From: JAKPRU01 sp029568995
Lineage (GTDB): Bacteria; Hinthialibacterota; Hinthialibacteria; Hinthialibacterales; JAKPRU01
DNA length: 38,317 nucleotides
Direction: 5' to 3'
Assembly: GCA_035430965.1 (NCBI GenBank)
Contig: DAOMHQ010000026.1
Coordinates: 1-38,317, forward strand
Notes under the pieces: generated by a model
The model's input: the letters and a program-made list of their open reading frames with translations, nothing else
Databases searched by the model: none
Told to the model about the DNA's origin: nothing
In this document: one piece after another, positions 9,601 to 17,451 of the stretch
How the letters are laid out: each line of letters begins with the position of its first letter
Numbering within the stretch: the stretch's first letter is position 1
Made by a program: the position numbers and the translations under genes

Positions 9601-12122
9601 ACCGTGCAGGTAGCCGACACAGGTACATGGAACGAGAACCAGTCTTCATCGCCGGAAGGTTGGATGATTTCGAATTCCGCCGGACCGTCCAGGCGCAATG
9701 TCACAGCGCCCGGATTGTCGTTACAGACGAGTATCTCCCGACTTCTGCTGCAAGTCAGACCATCGGTTGACACAGCCGTGACTTCGAGCGTGTGAATTCC
9801 GTTCGGCATGATTGTTGTGTTCCAGAGAATTGATTGCGTCGTTTGGCTTTGCGGTGGAGTAATGTCTACCTGTCCTTCAATTTCGTCGGTGCGGATATCG
9901 TCAATGACTACCCCATCGACTATGGCTACAATTCGAGAGGCGGCGAGATTGTCGAGAATCCGCGCACGAATCTCGATATCACCCGAAAGCACTTCCCGAT
10001 TTGCCGGACTGAGAATTTCTGTGTGGATGAAGTGTGGCGCATCCGCTGCCAGGCTCAGACCGGAAATGCAGAGTGCAAATTCCTGGGAATTTCCCAGGTT
10101 AACCTGGCCGTCTACCCAGATTGTGTATGTGCCCGGAACAGGGGATTCAATAAGAACTTGCTCCGCATTGTCTCGATGGTTTTCCCGGTCTTGTCGGGCA
10201 GGTAATGCCGGATTGGACGGGTCGAGAGTCCAACTGCAATGCGTTCCGTCCGGCCCGAAAATGAACAAGTCCAGATCGTTGACCAGATTGGGAGTGTCAT
10301 CACCTCCTGAAACCGGTATCCCGGGCGGATCGGTCCAAACCAGCGTGGCCTTTATGGGACCGGTACCAATATAGGTCACGGGGTATTCAAGAAAAGAGTC
10401 TGCAACGGAATCCAACACCAGGCGATTTCCACCTGTTCCCTGACCTGCGATAAAATCGCCGGCAGCTCGCGCCTCGACAAGGCCCCACCCGAATCGGTAA
10501 TCCGGCCCGACCTGAGAACCACCATCGCGCGCCGTGTGAATCAGAATCCCTTTCATCGTCGCGGCGGAGGGGTCTTTGCCCCCGAAATACCGGCGATACT
10601 GTTGCACCAGGCAGGCGGCAATTCCACTCACGACCGGTGTGCTCATAGACGTGCCGGAATTTTCATAGTAGGCGTCGTCTGAATCTGCCCCCATGGATAA
10701 GAGACTCTGCCCATTCGCTACGACATCCGGCTTGACTCGACCATCATCTGTGGGTCCCCAACTCGAAAAACCCGTCATGCTGGCATCATCGGGAATCGGT
10801 GGTTCTTCGGTTCGATCATGAATCGCCCCGACCGTAATCACATTCTTAGCGATGCCGGAAAACAAAGTGTCGTAGCCGCCAATACTGGAACCCGTTCGTG
10901 AGTTCCCGGCGGACATGACCATAATCAGGTCATGATCCGCGACAACCTGGTCCCAGGCCTGCGCCCGTGAAGTATAGCTGCCGTAGTTGTTGGACATAGG
11001 AACTGCGCCTGTACTCCCGGCTTCCGGGGGATGGACACCGGATAAGTACGAATGATTCGATATGGAGATTCGGTGCGCGTTTGTGTCTATCTCACTCAGG
11101 TCGTTCAGTGTGTTCCAGCAGAGAAGAGTGACATTCGGAGCCATGCCCTCTGCTCGGGGATTCCCTGTCCCATCTCCGGCAATAATCCCGGCAACATGGC
11201 ACGAATGGGCATTGTAACTGTCGGTGGCTGTCGAGTCTTCCCATATTGCGCGACCAGAGATCTGTTCGTGCGTCACACGTACGCGCCCTAAGTCCCACAT
11301 GCCGACCGTGACGCCCGTCCCGTCCAGGTTGTAGCCTGCAATACCGCCGGGTTGGATTTCATCAACATTCGAGGTGTCCTGTGCGTCAAGGTTAGCAGGC
11401 TTTGCGGGAGGATCGATTTCGGTGATCAAGAACATGCTGTCCTCTTCCGCAAGAGATCGGATCTGATCGACAGGAAGTGTGACCGAATTGAATGTCTGAC
11501 GGAAATCGAACCCGGTGCGTGTGGCTTCCAGAATTGCGCTATGAGCCAGCAGGGTTCTCCGCGAATCGTTGAAAGACGTTTCCGGGTAGAAGAGGACTTT
11601 GACGGTTTCTGTGGCTTGAGACTCAGGCTGAGTGATATCAACCCCCTCTGTGTCTCCCCCAATCTTTGGGGGAGAGATTGGACGTTTCCCTGAGACTTGC
11701 GGCTCGGCGGGAGTCTCGCCCTCCCGGATTCTCTCCCGAATCCCGGAGTCAATCTTCGCCTCAGAAGGGATGGGAATTAGACCCACGATCCTGGCGTCTC
11801 TCTGTAAGGTATTCAGAGTATCCGCCAGCCCGGAAATGAAATAAGCATTCGGGGGGACATAGTGCAGAAAGCGAACGCCGGTCTGCTCGATTTTCTCCCG
11901 CTCCCTGGGAGATGTGGGCTGGCGAAACTGAATCAGCACATGGCAGAGACTTGCATTTTCGACAGATTGGGGATGAAAAGGCTGTGTTTCCGCAAGGGTT
12001 GGAATATCAATCTCGATACCGTTCAGCCGTATCGGTTTCGACCCGCGGTCCGCCGAATAGACCTGCGAGACAAACAGGAAACCGAGAAGTGCAATAGAAA
12101 GGAGATGATCCCACTTGTTCAT
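6636..12122 (-). CDS. Secreted S8 subtilisin-like protease with PPC and two beta-helix modules
   Basis: This 1828-residue multidomain protein has a signal peptide (1-23), a propeptide-like region (about 45-240), an S8 catalytic domain (about 255-550), a beta-sandwich of the kp43-protease type (to about 695), an Ig-like domain (about 700-790), a PPC domain near 800-905 (DEDWFSFHV), a second PPC-like domain, and two right-handed beta-helix modules beginning with YVRSNA near 1030 and 1309. The triad is D277 (GMWDLGRV), H306 (NAHSCHVAG, where families usually show HGTHVAG) and S492 (GTSMSTP); the oxyanion Asn is N407 (SAGNS). Beta-helix rungs follow a C-x8-9-LTNCTI pattern. The module ends in DPLFIQPWDGE...SPCIDAG, shared with the gene at 23560. 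The extreme C-terminus is VGVSEWALY. An AGGAGG box lies 4 bases upstream of the ATG. Residues about 131-159 are encoded by an interspersed repeat. Extracellular proteolysis is well supported; the substrate is unknown. Confidence 0.9.
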   Translation of the reverse strand: MNKWDHLLSIALLGFLFVSQVYSADRGSKPIRLNGIEIDIPTLAETQPFHPQSVENASLCHVLIQFRQPTSPREREKIEQTGVRFLHYVPPNAYFISGLADTLNTLQRDARIVGLIPIPSEAKIDSGIRERIREGETPAEPQVSGKRPISPPKIGGDTEGVDITQPESQATETVKVLFYPETSFNDSRRTLLAHSAILEATRTGFDFRQTFNSVTLPVDQIRSLAEEDSMFLITEIDPPAKPANLDAQDTSNVDEIQPGGIAGYNLDGTGVTVGMWDLGRVRVTHEQISGRAIWEDSTATDSYNAHSCHVAGIIAGDGTGNPRAEGMAPNVTLLCWNTLNDLSEIDTNAHRISISNHSYLSGVHPPEAGSTGAVPMSNNYGSYTSRAQAWDQVVADHDLIMVMSAGNSRTGSSIGGYDTLFSGIAKNVITVGAIHDRTEEPPIPDDASMTGFSSWGPTDDGRVKPDVVANGQSLLSMGADSDDAYYENSGTSMSTPVVSGIAACLVQQYRRYFGGKDPSAATMKGILIHTARDGGSQVGPDYRFGWGLVEARAAGDFIAGQGTGGNRLVLDSVADSFLEYPVTYIGTGPIKATLVWTDPPGIPVSGGDDTPNLVNDLDLFIFGPDGTHCSWTLDPSNPALPARQDRENHRDNAEQVLIESPVPGTYTIWVDGQVNLGNSQEFALCISGLSLAADAPHFIHTEILSPANREVLSGDIEIRARILDNLAASRIVAIVDGVVIDDIRTDEIEGQVDITPPQSQTTQSILWNTTIMPNGIHTLEVTAVSTDGLTCSRSREILVCNDNPGAVTLRLDGPAEFEIIQPSGDEDWFSFHVPVSATCTVETLAAWDLESSLDTVIALYDADDLEHPIFINDDGGNGNLSRITQVLEGDRTYYVKVTGYSGSTGYYHIQLRSTPGNQSLPVIPLVANGPAVSNEFIGDASEHLYTFRTNAFGIYAIRTLKIPGYPYPRPRPQVLLYKAEDEKNVTVEGHAGQFFSRVLPANEVYLAKVVPSSGSTGRYNIELDWQEIGPRVYVRSNAVTGEDGLTWETALNSIPAALEVLTDATGEVWVAGGTYDERTEVKSGVHLYGGFAGTEKIRDERDWVANETIINMGARVSGGAILDGFTISGVYCGDAALFNCTITGRRGDGVSCRGTAALTNCRITANAGSGVSCSSSSLTLTNCTIAGNTQAGVSCSDSSLTLTNCILWNSGDEIRGASGSSIMATFSCIQGGWPGEGNINSPPRFMDSTNGDYHLQNGSPCIDKGLVSAAPDMDMEAVERPGDDCLVDMGAYESPPEYEPGGELISPRHLYVRSNAIPGGDGSSWEKACTSISAAIRMMWASGEIWVAGGTYRESVCMEPGIALYGGFAGTEEEVSERNWTTNVTVIDATERSVAVFCADDTILAGFTVTGALSGIDCNLSSPIVADCTITGNGKNGVSCSSSSAMLTNCTIIENGGTGIYCGSSSPTLTDCTISENRGSGIFCGDSSPTLTKCTITRNAITAIDIMDGGGVYCYLSCPTLTDCTIMDNGESGILCRDSSPTLTSCTITGNAHDGVSCLSSSLTLTNCTITGNSSDGVYYYLGGSPAMTNCTISENAGYGVYCDYGSSPAMTNCTISENAGIGVVCYRGCSPILNNCTISGNGNRGIACQNDSSPALNNCAIIGNTGEQGGGIYCYDRSSLTLSNCSFSGNSARDGNALACYSRSSSRPSILKIINCILWDGGNEIWNNNSTITISYSNIQGSYRGEGNIDADPLFIQPWDGESADLHLTSGSPCIDAGNPDPSYNDACRPPGLGTERCDMGAYGGAENSGWPEESEPPVGVSEWALY
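11646..11730. repeat. Interspersed palindromic repeats embedded in protease coding sequence
   Basis: Two repeat units lie side by side inside the S8 protease gene. At 11646-11680 the plus strand reads CTCTGTGTCTCCCCC, then a short loop, then GGGGGAGA. This is homologous to the intergenic unit at 17150, which shares the 14-base start CTCTGTGTCTCCCC. At 11698-11727 a second palindromic GC-rich unit reads (on the gene strand) as the peptide REGETPAEP, resembling the REGEAPAEP peptides produced when a dispersed repeat of Planctomycetes-like genomes is translated (recalled, not searched). Together they encode a low-complexity linker, residues about 131-159, between the propeptide and the rest of the protein. 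The reading frame is kept. Confidence 0.65.
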
Positions 12123-12262
12123 CCGGCCTCCTCTTCCGCGTCCGACACCCTGACACCTTATGGAGAACTCACATCCTCAGCCGGGATTCCCCAAATCAAG
12201 CGGAATCTCGTCTCTCACGATCCACTGCGTCTGCGCTGAGAAACAGATCTGTCACTATGAGT

Positions 12263-12291
12263 ACAATAGTTCAACTCCGGCGTTGCGTCAA
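12263..12291 (-). promoter_or_regulatory. Predicted sigma70-type promoter for the S8 protease
   Basis: On the minus strand a -35 box TTGACG is followed after 17 bases by a -10 box TATTGT. It lies in the 196-bp spacer between the two minus-strand protease genes, giving a predicted leader of about 135 bases before the ATG at 12122. The boxes match consensus at 5/6 and 4/6 positions. It suggests the S8 gene can be transcribed independently of the upstream metzincin gene. Confidence 0.45.
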
Positions 12292-12318
12292 CTATTTGAT
12301 TCAACCGCACAATCCGCT

Positions 12319-15300
12319 TTAATGCAGACACCAGTCTTCCACATCTGTCTGCGGGGCCGTCATGAAGTGCCAGATCGGCCCCGGAATGATCCCGCCCCGG
12401 TTGCAGGCAGTGACTTGCCACCAGTAATCCGTTCCAGGCTCCAGATCATCCGCCGGATCGGCAACACTTTCGACTAATCCATGCAAAGAAGGATCCGGTG
12501 GAATCTCTGACATCAGCTTGGCACCGCTCTTTCCTGACTGAGCCTCTTGTCCCTTCCATAGCTGGACGTTGTAAAGATCCGCATAGTCACAATCGGACCA
12601 ATCCAGGTTCGCGGACAGCGATACGTCATTAGCCCCACTGGCCGGACTCGGATCGGACGGGATATCCGGTGCCGGCAAAGTTCGCCAACCTGTATCGGGC
12701 TGGCTGAAATCACTCGCACCGCCATCTACTGCGAGAAGAGACGTCTGAACCCAATAGTAATACGTCAGACCGGCAGTTGTATCGAAGTCGTCGAACAGTG
12801 ACTGAGTCTGCCAATCCCCCAACGGCTTCCTGGGACCATCGAGCGAAATGGCTCGAGACACGCGATAGTACGCCGACGCCAAGGAGGATCTCCAGGTAAT
12901 CTGTACCCTGTCCTTATAGCCACCATCCGTCGCAGATACATCCATTGGAGTAGGTGGCCTCACCCAACCGGTGGCGGCGGAACTCAAATCGGAGGCCCCA
13001 TAGCCCGTGATCCCCCGCGCGGATTTCACCGAATAATAGTAGACATGTCCCGGCAGTGCGGATGCATCTTCATATCGCACTCCTGCCTGCCAACCGCTTA
13101 ACTCTGTCCATTCTCCATCGGTGGCGGTCGCCCGATAGACTTGATAACAGACCGCATATTCCACCTTTTCCCATCGAACCGCAACTTTATCCTCATCCGT
13201 TCCCTGCGAGGCCAGGATCTCTCCCGGCGGCGGAATCCGACAACATCCGATACCTGCCTGGCTGAAATCGCTGATTCCGTCCTCGTGTTTGCTGCTCGCC
13301 GCACGAATCCAGTAATAGTAATTCGGTCCCTGCTGTACTTGAAAATCTTCATGGATTGTTACCGCACTCCAGATCCCCAATGGAACTCTTTCACCGTCTA
13401 CTCTCGAAGCCCTGAAAACACGATAATACGCGCCTTCTGCAACCGGCTCCCAGCTCACAACGATCTTATCGTTGTATGTTCCATCCGAAACTAACGGACA
13501 GGACGGAGCTGGGAGCGATATCCAGCCTTGATCCGCTGGACTGAAATCCGTTGCCCCGTACCCATTTGCTGCGAGGGCGGCTCGGACCCAATAACAATAA
13601 ACGGTACCTGGTTCTGCATCCGTGTCGTCATACACTGTCATTTGCTCATAAGCGGTCAGCTGTTTCTTTTTTCCGTCGAGAGTCTCGGAACGAAGGACCT
13701 GGTAATAATTCGCACCGGAGGTAGATGTCCAGCTAATCCGAACACGATCGGGAGACTCCCCATTGCCCGCTTTTACTGTCGCCGGAGGCGGGAAAGCGCA
13801 AAATCCGGTGGCCGCGGAACTGTAGTTGCCGGAGCCAATTCCCGTGCTGCTGCCTGCTGCCTTCACAAAATAATAGTATATCTGCCCGGGAGTAAGCTTG
13901 GAGTCCTCGAATGTCGTCCCGGTCTGCCAGAGTTTAAGGACCGTTTTGTCGCCTTTCAGGCTTTCCGCTCTGGAAACCTGGTAGTTCGTTGCCCCTTCGA
14001 CAGGATTCCATTCGATCAACACTCTGGATTCATAGGTTCCCTCAGAGGCTTTTACGCCGGTCGGAGCCGGAAGAGAACGATATCCGATGTCCGGTAGACT
14101 GTAGGCGCTTGGTTCGGAACCTGTGGCAGTTTCCGACACTCTTGCCCAGTAGTATCGAATGGTACCGGTGGGAATCGTGGTATCCTCGAATTGGGTCCCC
14201 TGGAACAGCCAACCACTGATTGGGAACTTCTCTCCATCAAGAGAAGAAGACTGAGAAACCTGATAATACAGTGTCCCAGAGAACCGATTCCAGGTCACAA
14301 TCACTTTGTCGGGATCGGTGCCGTCCGTGGCCCAGACCGTCTTGGGAGGAATGATTCCCGTGGACCCACAGGCAACCGAGCTGAACTGACTCGCTGCTCC
14401 TCCGGCTCCGTCCGCAGCAGCTTGTACCCAGTAGTAATAATTCGTTCCAATCGTTACATCTCGATCCTCATAACTCCGTTCCGTCTGCCAATCGGAGACG
14501 GCCGTTCTCTGCCCCAGAATGAGAGTGGATCGATAAACGCAATAGTAGTCAGCGCCTGGAACAGCGTCCCAATTCACCAGAATTCTGTTCAAATAGATCC
14601 CCTGTGTGGCTTCCACTTGTTCAGGTGCTGTAAATCGGCGTCTTCCGCCATCGCTGGCGCTGAGTGCCGTACTGCGATCACCCGTGATTTTGGCAGCGGC
14701 TTTGACCGTGAAATAATACGTGATTCCGGGCGGTACGTCGGCCTCATAGTGAGTATCCGTCTGCCACTGACTGAGGGGAGCCATTTCCGAGATGATGGGA
14801 TATACGGAATAGTGAACTTGATAAAACAGTCCGCCCGGCGGGGGATTCCAGGTCACAAGAACCTTATCCGAATACTCATCGTCGCTGGCGCGGACTCCCG
14901 TGGGAACCTCGATCTGACGCCAACCTGCTGCCGCTGTGCTGAAATCCGTGGCGTCAAATCCAAATGTACTCGTGGCGGCCGCAAGAAAATAATAATAATC
15001 TCTACCCGGTATCGCGGTTGTGTCCTGAAAGCTCGTCGCGGCCTGCCATCCGCTGATCGCAGTCTTGGCGCCCAAAAGAAACGAGGATCGATAAACCTGG
15101 TAGTACAGAGCGCCCAGGGAGGCGGTCCATGAGACTTCCACGCGATCCGTATAGGTCCCCTGGGAGGCCGTCGCAGTAGGAGGCACCATCCTGCGCCAGC
15201 CGGAGTCGGATTCGTTGAACTCACTGGCCGCATGCCCCAATGGATCGCGGGCAACCTGCACCCAGTAGTAATACAATCGCTGAGGCCAGGGAGTCGTGTC

Positions 15301-16638
15301 CGTATAGGATACATCGACCTGCCAATCGCTGATCGGGATTTTTGCCCCAGCAGGATCTTCGGAGCGATAAACCCGGTAGTGACGGTTGTCTCCAGGTACT
15401 CGTTGCCAGAATACGACTATTCTATCTGTGTACAGACCATCCGATGCCCAGACACCAATTGGAGGAGAAAACGGTCGTGCGCCCGTAGCCACTTCGCTGT
15501 AATCACTCGGCAGAGACCCCTGAGAGCTCTTGGCCGCCTTGACCCGATAGTAATGTGTTACCCAGGGAATCGCCGTGGTATCGTCAAACGTCGTTTCGGT
15601 CTGCCACGCGCTGACTCCCTCCGGATTACCGCCAGGGGTCATGGACCGATACACCCTGTAATGCGTAGCCTCCGGGACAACGCTCCATTCGACAGTTACT
15701 CGATCCCTATACTCCATATCGCTGGCACGGACCATGGCCGGAGCGAGCGGGCCTCGAACGGACGGCTTTCGGCCTGCAACGTCCCTTGCCGTTCGGTTAA
15801 TCGTTTCGGCATTATTCGCCTCATCCGTCGCTCCAATGGGACTGCCGGTCGGAACTCCCTGATAAAGCACATCCGGGTTTGAGAAATAGGGTATATTCTC
15901 CCCCCACGTTGGATGAAGCCAGGCGGTGGGATTGGTGTAGGCCATCACGGTACATTTTCGCGATCCCTGTACGTCGAGATTCCAGCCGTGAGAAAAGGTA
16001 TATGCTCCTCCCTGGCCCTGCTGAAGACCCGGAGGATTTCCGTCCCAGCTGTCCCCGGCGGCATGATGACAGCCGAACGTATGTCCGAGTTCATGCTCAA
16101 ATGTGTAGCCGTGACCGGGATGCCACCACATCAGGTTGAAAACACCGACCAGGAAGAAGGACCCCGAAATTCCACCTTTTCCGCCACCTCGACAATTGAC
16201 AAAGGCAACCGTATCCGCGCCATAGGTATCACGAAGGGCGAACACTTCATCCAGGTAGCCCTCCTGGTTCGTTGTGAGATAGATGAAGTCGATGTCGTCC
16301 GGGTAGGGGTGGATTTGAGGGTCGGCCTCCGTATAGGGGAGTTCCTGGCAGTGGACAAGACGGATTTGTGGATTGACACGACTGTTCTGAAAGATCTGGT
16401 TGGTTTCATCGATGGCATGGTTGATCAGATCCTCAATCTCCGGCATTCCAGCGGGAGCCGCACGGCCCTCTGCCTCATAAGTTGCGTTCGCAACGGTCCG
16501 GGCTGCCGGTGTATACACCACCATCAGATCGACTACGCTACCATCGTCCGTCGCACAGACGTGACCGTGCAGGAAACAGATCACCATCGGGAGGACGAGT
16601 CCACCGTGTATTCTCAGGTACCGCAGTCCGGGTTTCAT
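12319..16638 (-). CDS. Secreted metzincin metalloprotease with tandem fibronectin III array
   Basis: This 1439-residue protein begins with a signal peptide (about 1-29). Its catalytic domain of about 260 residues carries the metzincin zinc motif HExxHxxGxxH as HELGHTFGCHH (H182, E183, H186, G189, H192) and a Met-turn CTVMAY (M232), resembling reprolysin/M12B-like bacterial peptidases. From about residue 299, eleven tandem repeats of about 92 residues follow, each with the frame ASDGxYxDRVxVxW ... YYxVYRS ... WQT ... YYYWV.AA. They are fibronectin type III-like. A twelfth, more canonical FnIII domain (about 1325-1430) follows, and the tail is VEDWCLH. An AAGGAG box 7 bases before the ATG fixes the start. 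The repeats probably extend the catalytic head or bind polymers or surfaces. It lies upstream of, and in the same direction as, the S8 protease. Zinc proteolysis is strongly supported; the substrate is unknown. Confidence 0.92.
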   Translation of the reverse strand: MKPGLRYLRIHGGLVLPMVICFLHGHVCATDDGSVVDLMVVYTPAARTVANATYEAEGRAAPAGMPEIEDLINHAIDETNQIFQNSRVNPQIRLVHCQELPYTEADPQIHPYPDDIDFIYLTTNQEGYLDEVFALRDTYGADTVAFVNCRGGGKGGISGSFFLVGVFNLMWWHPGHGYTFEHELGHTFGCHHAAGDSWDGNPPGLQQGQGGAYTFSHGWNLDVQGSRKCTVMAYTNPTAWLHPTWGENIPYFSNPDVLYQGVPTGSPIGATDEANNAETINRTARDVAGRKPSVRGPLAPAMVRASDMEYRDRVTVEWSVVPEATHYRVYRSMTPGGNPEGVSAWQTETTFDDTTAIPWVTHYYRVKAAKSSQGSLPSDYSEVATGARPFSPPIGVWASDGLYTDRIVVFWQRVPGDNRHYRVYRSEDPAGAKIPISDWQVDVSYTDTTPWPQRLYYYWVQVARDPLGHAASEFNESDSGWRRMVPPTATASQGTYTDRVEVSWTASLGALYYQVYRSSFLLGAKTAISGWQAATSFQDTTAIPGRDYYYFLAAATSTFGFDATDFSTAAAGWRQIEVPTGVRASDDEYSDKVLVTWNPPPGGLFYQVHYSVYPIISEMAPLSQWQTDTHYEADVPPGITYYFTVKAAAKITGDRSTALSASDGGRRRFTAPEQVEATQGIYLNRILVNWDAVPGADYYCVYRSTLILGQRTAVSDWQTERSYEDRDVTIGTNYYYWVQAAADGAGGAASQFSSVACGSTGIIPPKTVWATDGTDPDKVIVTWNRFSGTLYYQVSQSSSLDGEKFPISGWLFQGTQFEDTTIPTGTIRYYWARVSETATGSEPSAYSLPDIGYRSLPAPTGVKASEGTYESRVLIEWNPVEGATNYQVSRAESLKGDKTVLKLWQTGTTFEDSKLTPGQIYYYFVKAAGSSTGIGSGNYSSAATGFCAFPPPATVKAGNGESPDRVRISWTSTSGANYYQVLRSETLDGKKKQLTAYEQMTVYDDTDAEPGTVYCYWVRAALAANGYGATDFSPADQGWISLPAPSCPLVSDGTYNDKIVVSWEPVAEGAYYRVFRASRVDGERVPLGIWSAVTIHEDFQVQQGPNYYYWIRAASSKHEDGISDFSQAGIGCCRIPPPGEILASQGTDEDKVAVRWEKVEYAVCYQVYRATATDGEWTELSGWQAGVRYEDASALPGHVYYYSVKSARGITGYGASDLSSAATGWVRPPTPMDVSATDGGYKDRVQITWRSSLASAYYRVSRAISLDGPRKPLGDWQTQSLFDDFDTTAGLTYYYWVQTSLLAVDGGASDFSQPDTGWRTLPAPDIPSDPSPASGANDVSLSANLDWSDCDYADLYNVQLWKGQEAQSGKSGAKLMSEIPPDPSLHGLVESVADPADDLEPGTDYWWQVTACNRGGIIPGPIWHFMTAPQTDVEDWCLH

Positions 16639-16744
16639 TGAATTCTCCTTCGTTCAGAGGGACGGTCCTGTGACGATCTGCAGGGCCATCCCTGCATTTG
16701 ACTCTTCTGGGGAGATGAAGACAGCCCCGCCTTGAGCGGCTCCG

Positions 16745-16774
16745 ATCATATAGCATCCCAGGCAAGGCCGTCAA
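16745..16774 (-). promoter_or_regulatory. Predicted sigma70-type promoter for the metzincin protease
   Basis: On the minus strand a TTGACG -35 box is followed after 18 bases by TATGAT (5/6 match to TATAAT); a 16-base spacing to TATATG is also possible. The predicted transcript would have a leader of about 100 bases before the ATG at 16638. The same -35 hexamer occurs in the promoter proposed for the S8 protease. Confidence 0.45.
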
Positions 16775-17007
16775 TCAGTCGTTCTGCCCAGCGGATAGAC
16801 GGGAACCGGGAATCGCGGTCACGGATAGGGCTTGCTCTATGTCCGGTTCATCTTCCGATATGTCAGGGACCTATTGATATTGTGAGGACAAACCGTGAAA
16901 AGGGGATAACTCCTTATATAGCAGCAGGTTATGCGGTCGGTACTGCCTCTGGACCCCCCAAGAACCTCACCTCGTCCGACTGTTATTCTATGGACATAAA
17001 AATATAC

Positions 17008-17036
17008 TTGACGGTTTCTACATTTATAGATACCTT
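17008..17036 (+). promoter_or_regulatory. Possible promoter for the LRR/FG-GAP gene
   Basis: A TTGACG -35-like box stands in the only AT-rich patch of this spacer. The best -10 at 17 bases spacing is weak (TACCTT). The leader to the ATG at 17452 would be over 400 bases and would cross the repeat cluster, so this call is tentative. Confidence 0.25.
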
Positions 17037-17064
17037 ACTGATTGAGCAATCCTTGGATTTGCGA

Positions 17065-17098
17065 GCGGCAGACCGGCAGTGCCGGTGATTGGATGAAG
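17065..17098. repeat. Interspersed repeat, GGCA-CCGGC-GTGCCG family, copy 1
   Basis: The unit reads GCGGCAGACCGGCAGTGCCG then GTGATTGGATGAAG. It closely matches the unit at 17305-17340 (GGGCAAGCCGGCGTGCCG then CTGATTTCGGTGAATGA). The two copies flank the CTCCCC-type palindrome at 17150. The core is an imperfect inverted repeat able to form a hairpin. Confidence 0.5.
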
Positions 17099-17149
17099 AA
17101 AGCATGGTCGCACACACCGCAGGCGAAGGAGGGAAGATACACGCAACCT

Positions 17150-17219
17150 CTCTGTGTCTCCCCGCAACCTCGAGGGGGAGATTCCTCCCCCAAGTCTGGG
17201 GGAGGTCAGGTGGGGGTTG
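17150..17219. repeat. CTCCCC palindromic interspersed repeat (family A), double unit
   Basis: Two adjacent palindromes: CTCCCC ... GGGGAG at 17157-17180, and CCTCCCCC-AAGTCT-GGGGGAGG at about 17184-17205, followed by the family's trailing GGTGGGGGTTGG. The leading CTCTGTGTCTCCCC is the same as in the copy inside the S8 protease gene (11646). No T-tract follows, so an intrinsic terminator is not supported. Confidence 0.7.
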
Positions 17220-17304
17220 GTCGCATAGCACAAGGCTCCTCGGCGTGACGCTTGAGAGCGAGCTTTCTTAGAATGAAGGACGCGAACTGAATTCTTCAGC
17301 GGTG

Positions 17305-17340
17305 GGGCAAGCCGGCGTGCCGCTGATTTCGGTGAATGAC
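17305..17340. repeat. Interspersed repeat, GGCA-CCGGC-GTGCCG family, copy 2
   Basis: This is the second copy of the unit at 17065, in the same orientation and about 240 bp downstream, ending about 110 bp before the start codon at 17452. Any translation of it upstream of 17452 is regarded as spurious. Confidence 0.5.
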
Positions 17341-17451
17341 GCAGGACAGAAAATGGACTACTCTCCTTACCGGGAACAACGGGGTCATCACATGAAACGC
17401 GCAATCGAGATTCATATATCCGCAAGCAATTCCATCCAAGGAGGACCGGTC

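Larger units (their letters stand above)
16639..17451. other. Repeat-rich divergent intergenic region
   Basis: This is an 813-bp spacer between the minus-strand metzincin gene and the plus-strand LRR mosaic gene. I see no credible gene in it. It contains a promoter-like site on the minus strand (16745-16774), an AT-rich patch around 16985-17040 with a TTGACG box on the plus strand, and then a cluster of three interspersed repeat units (17065-17340). In-frame codons upstream of 17452 exist from 17302 but run through the repeat and lack a ribosome-binding site, so they are not counted as coding. Confidence 0.6.

Noticed and set aside
14191..15132. Long open frame on the plus strand inside the metzincin gene (313 codons)
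   Set aside because: It is antisense to a strongly supported FnIII array with periodic motifs; its translation is Arg/Ser/Ile-rich and shows no domain or ribosome-binding site.
17302..17451. N-terminal extension of the LRR mosaic protein from an ATG at 17302
   Set aside because: The extension translates an interspersed repeat, lacks a ribosome-binding site, and would bury the signal peptide that starts at 17452.
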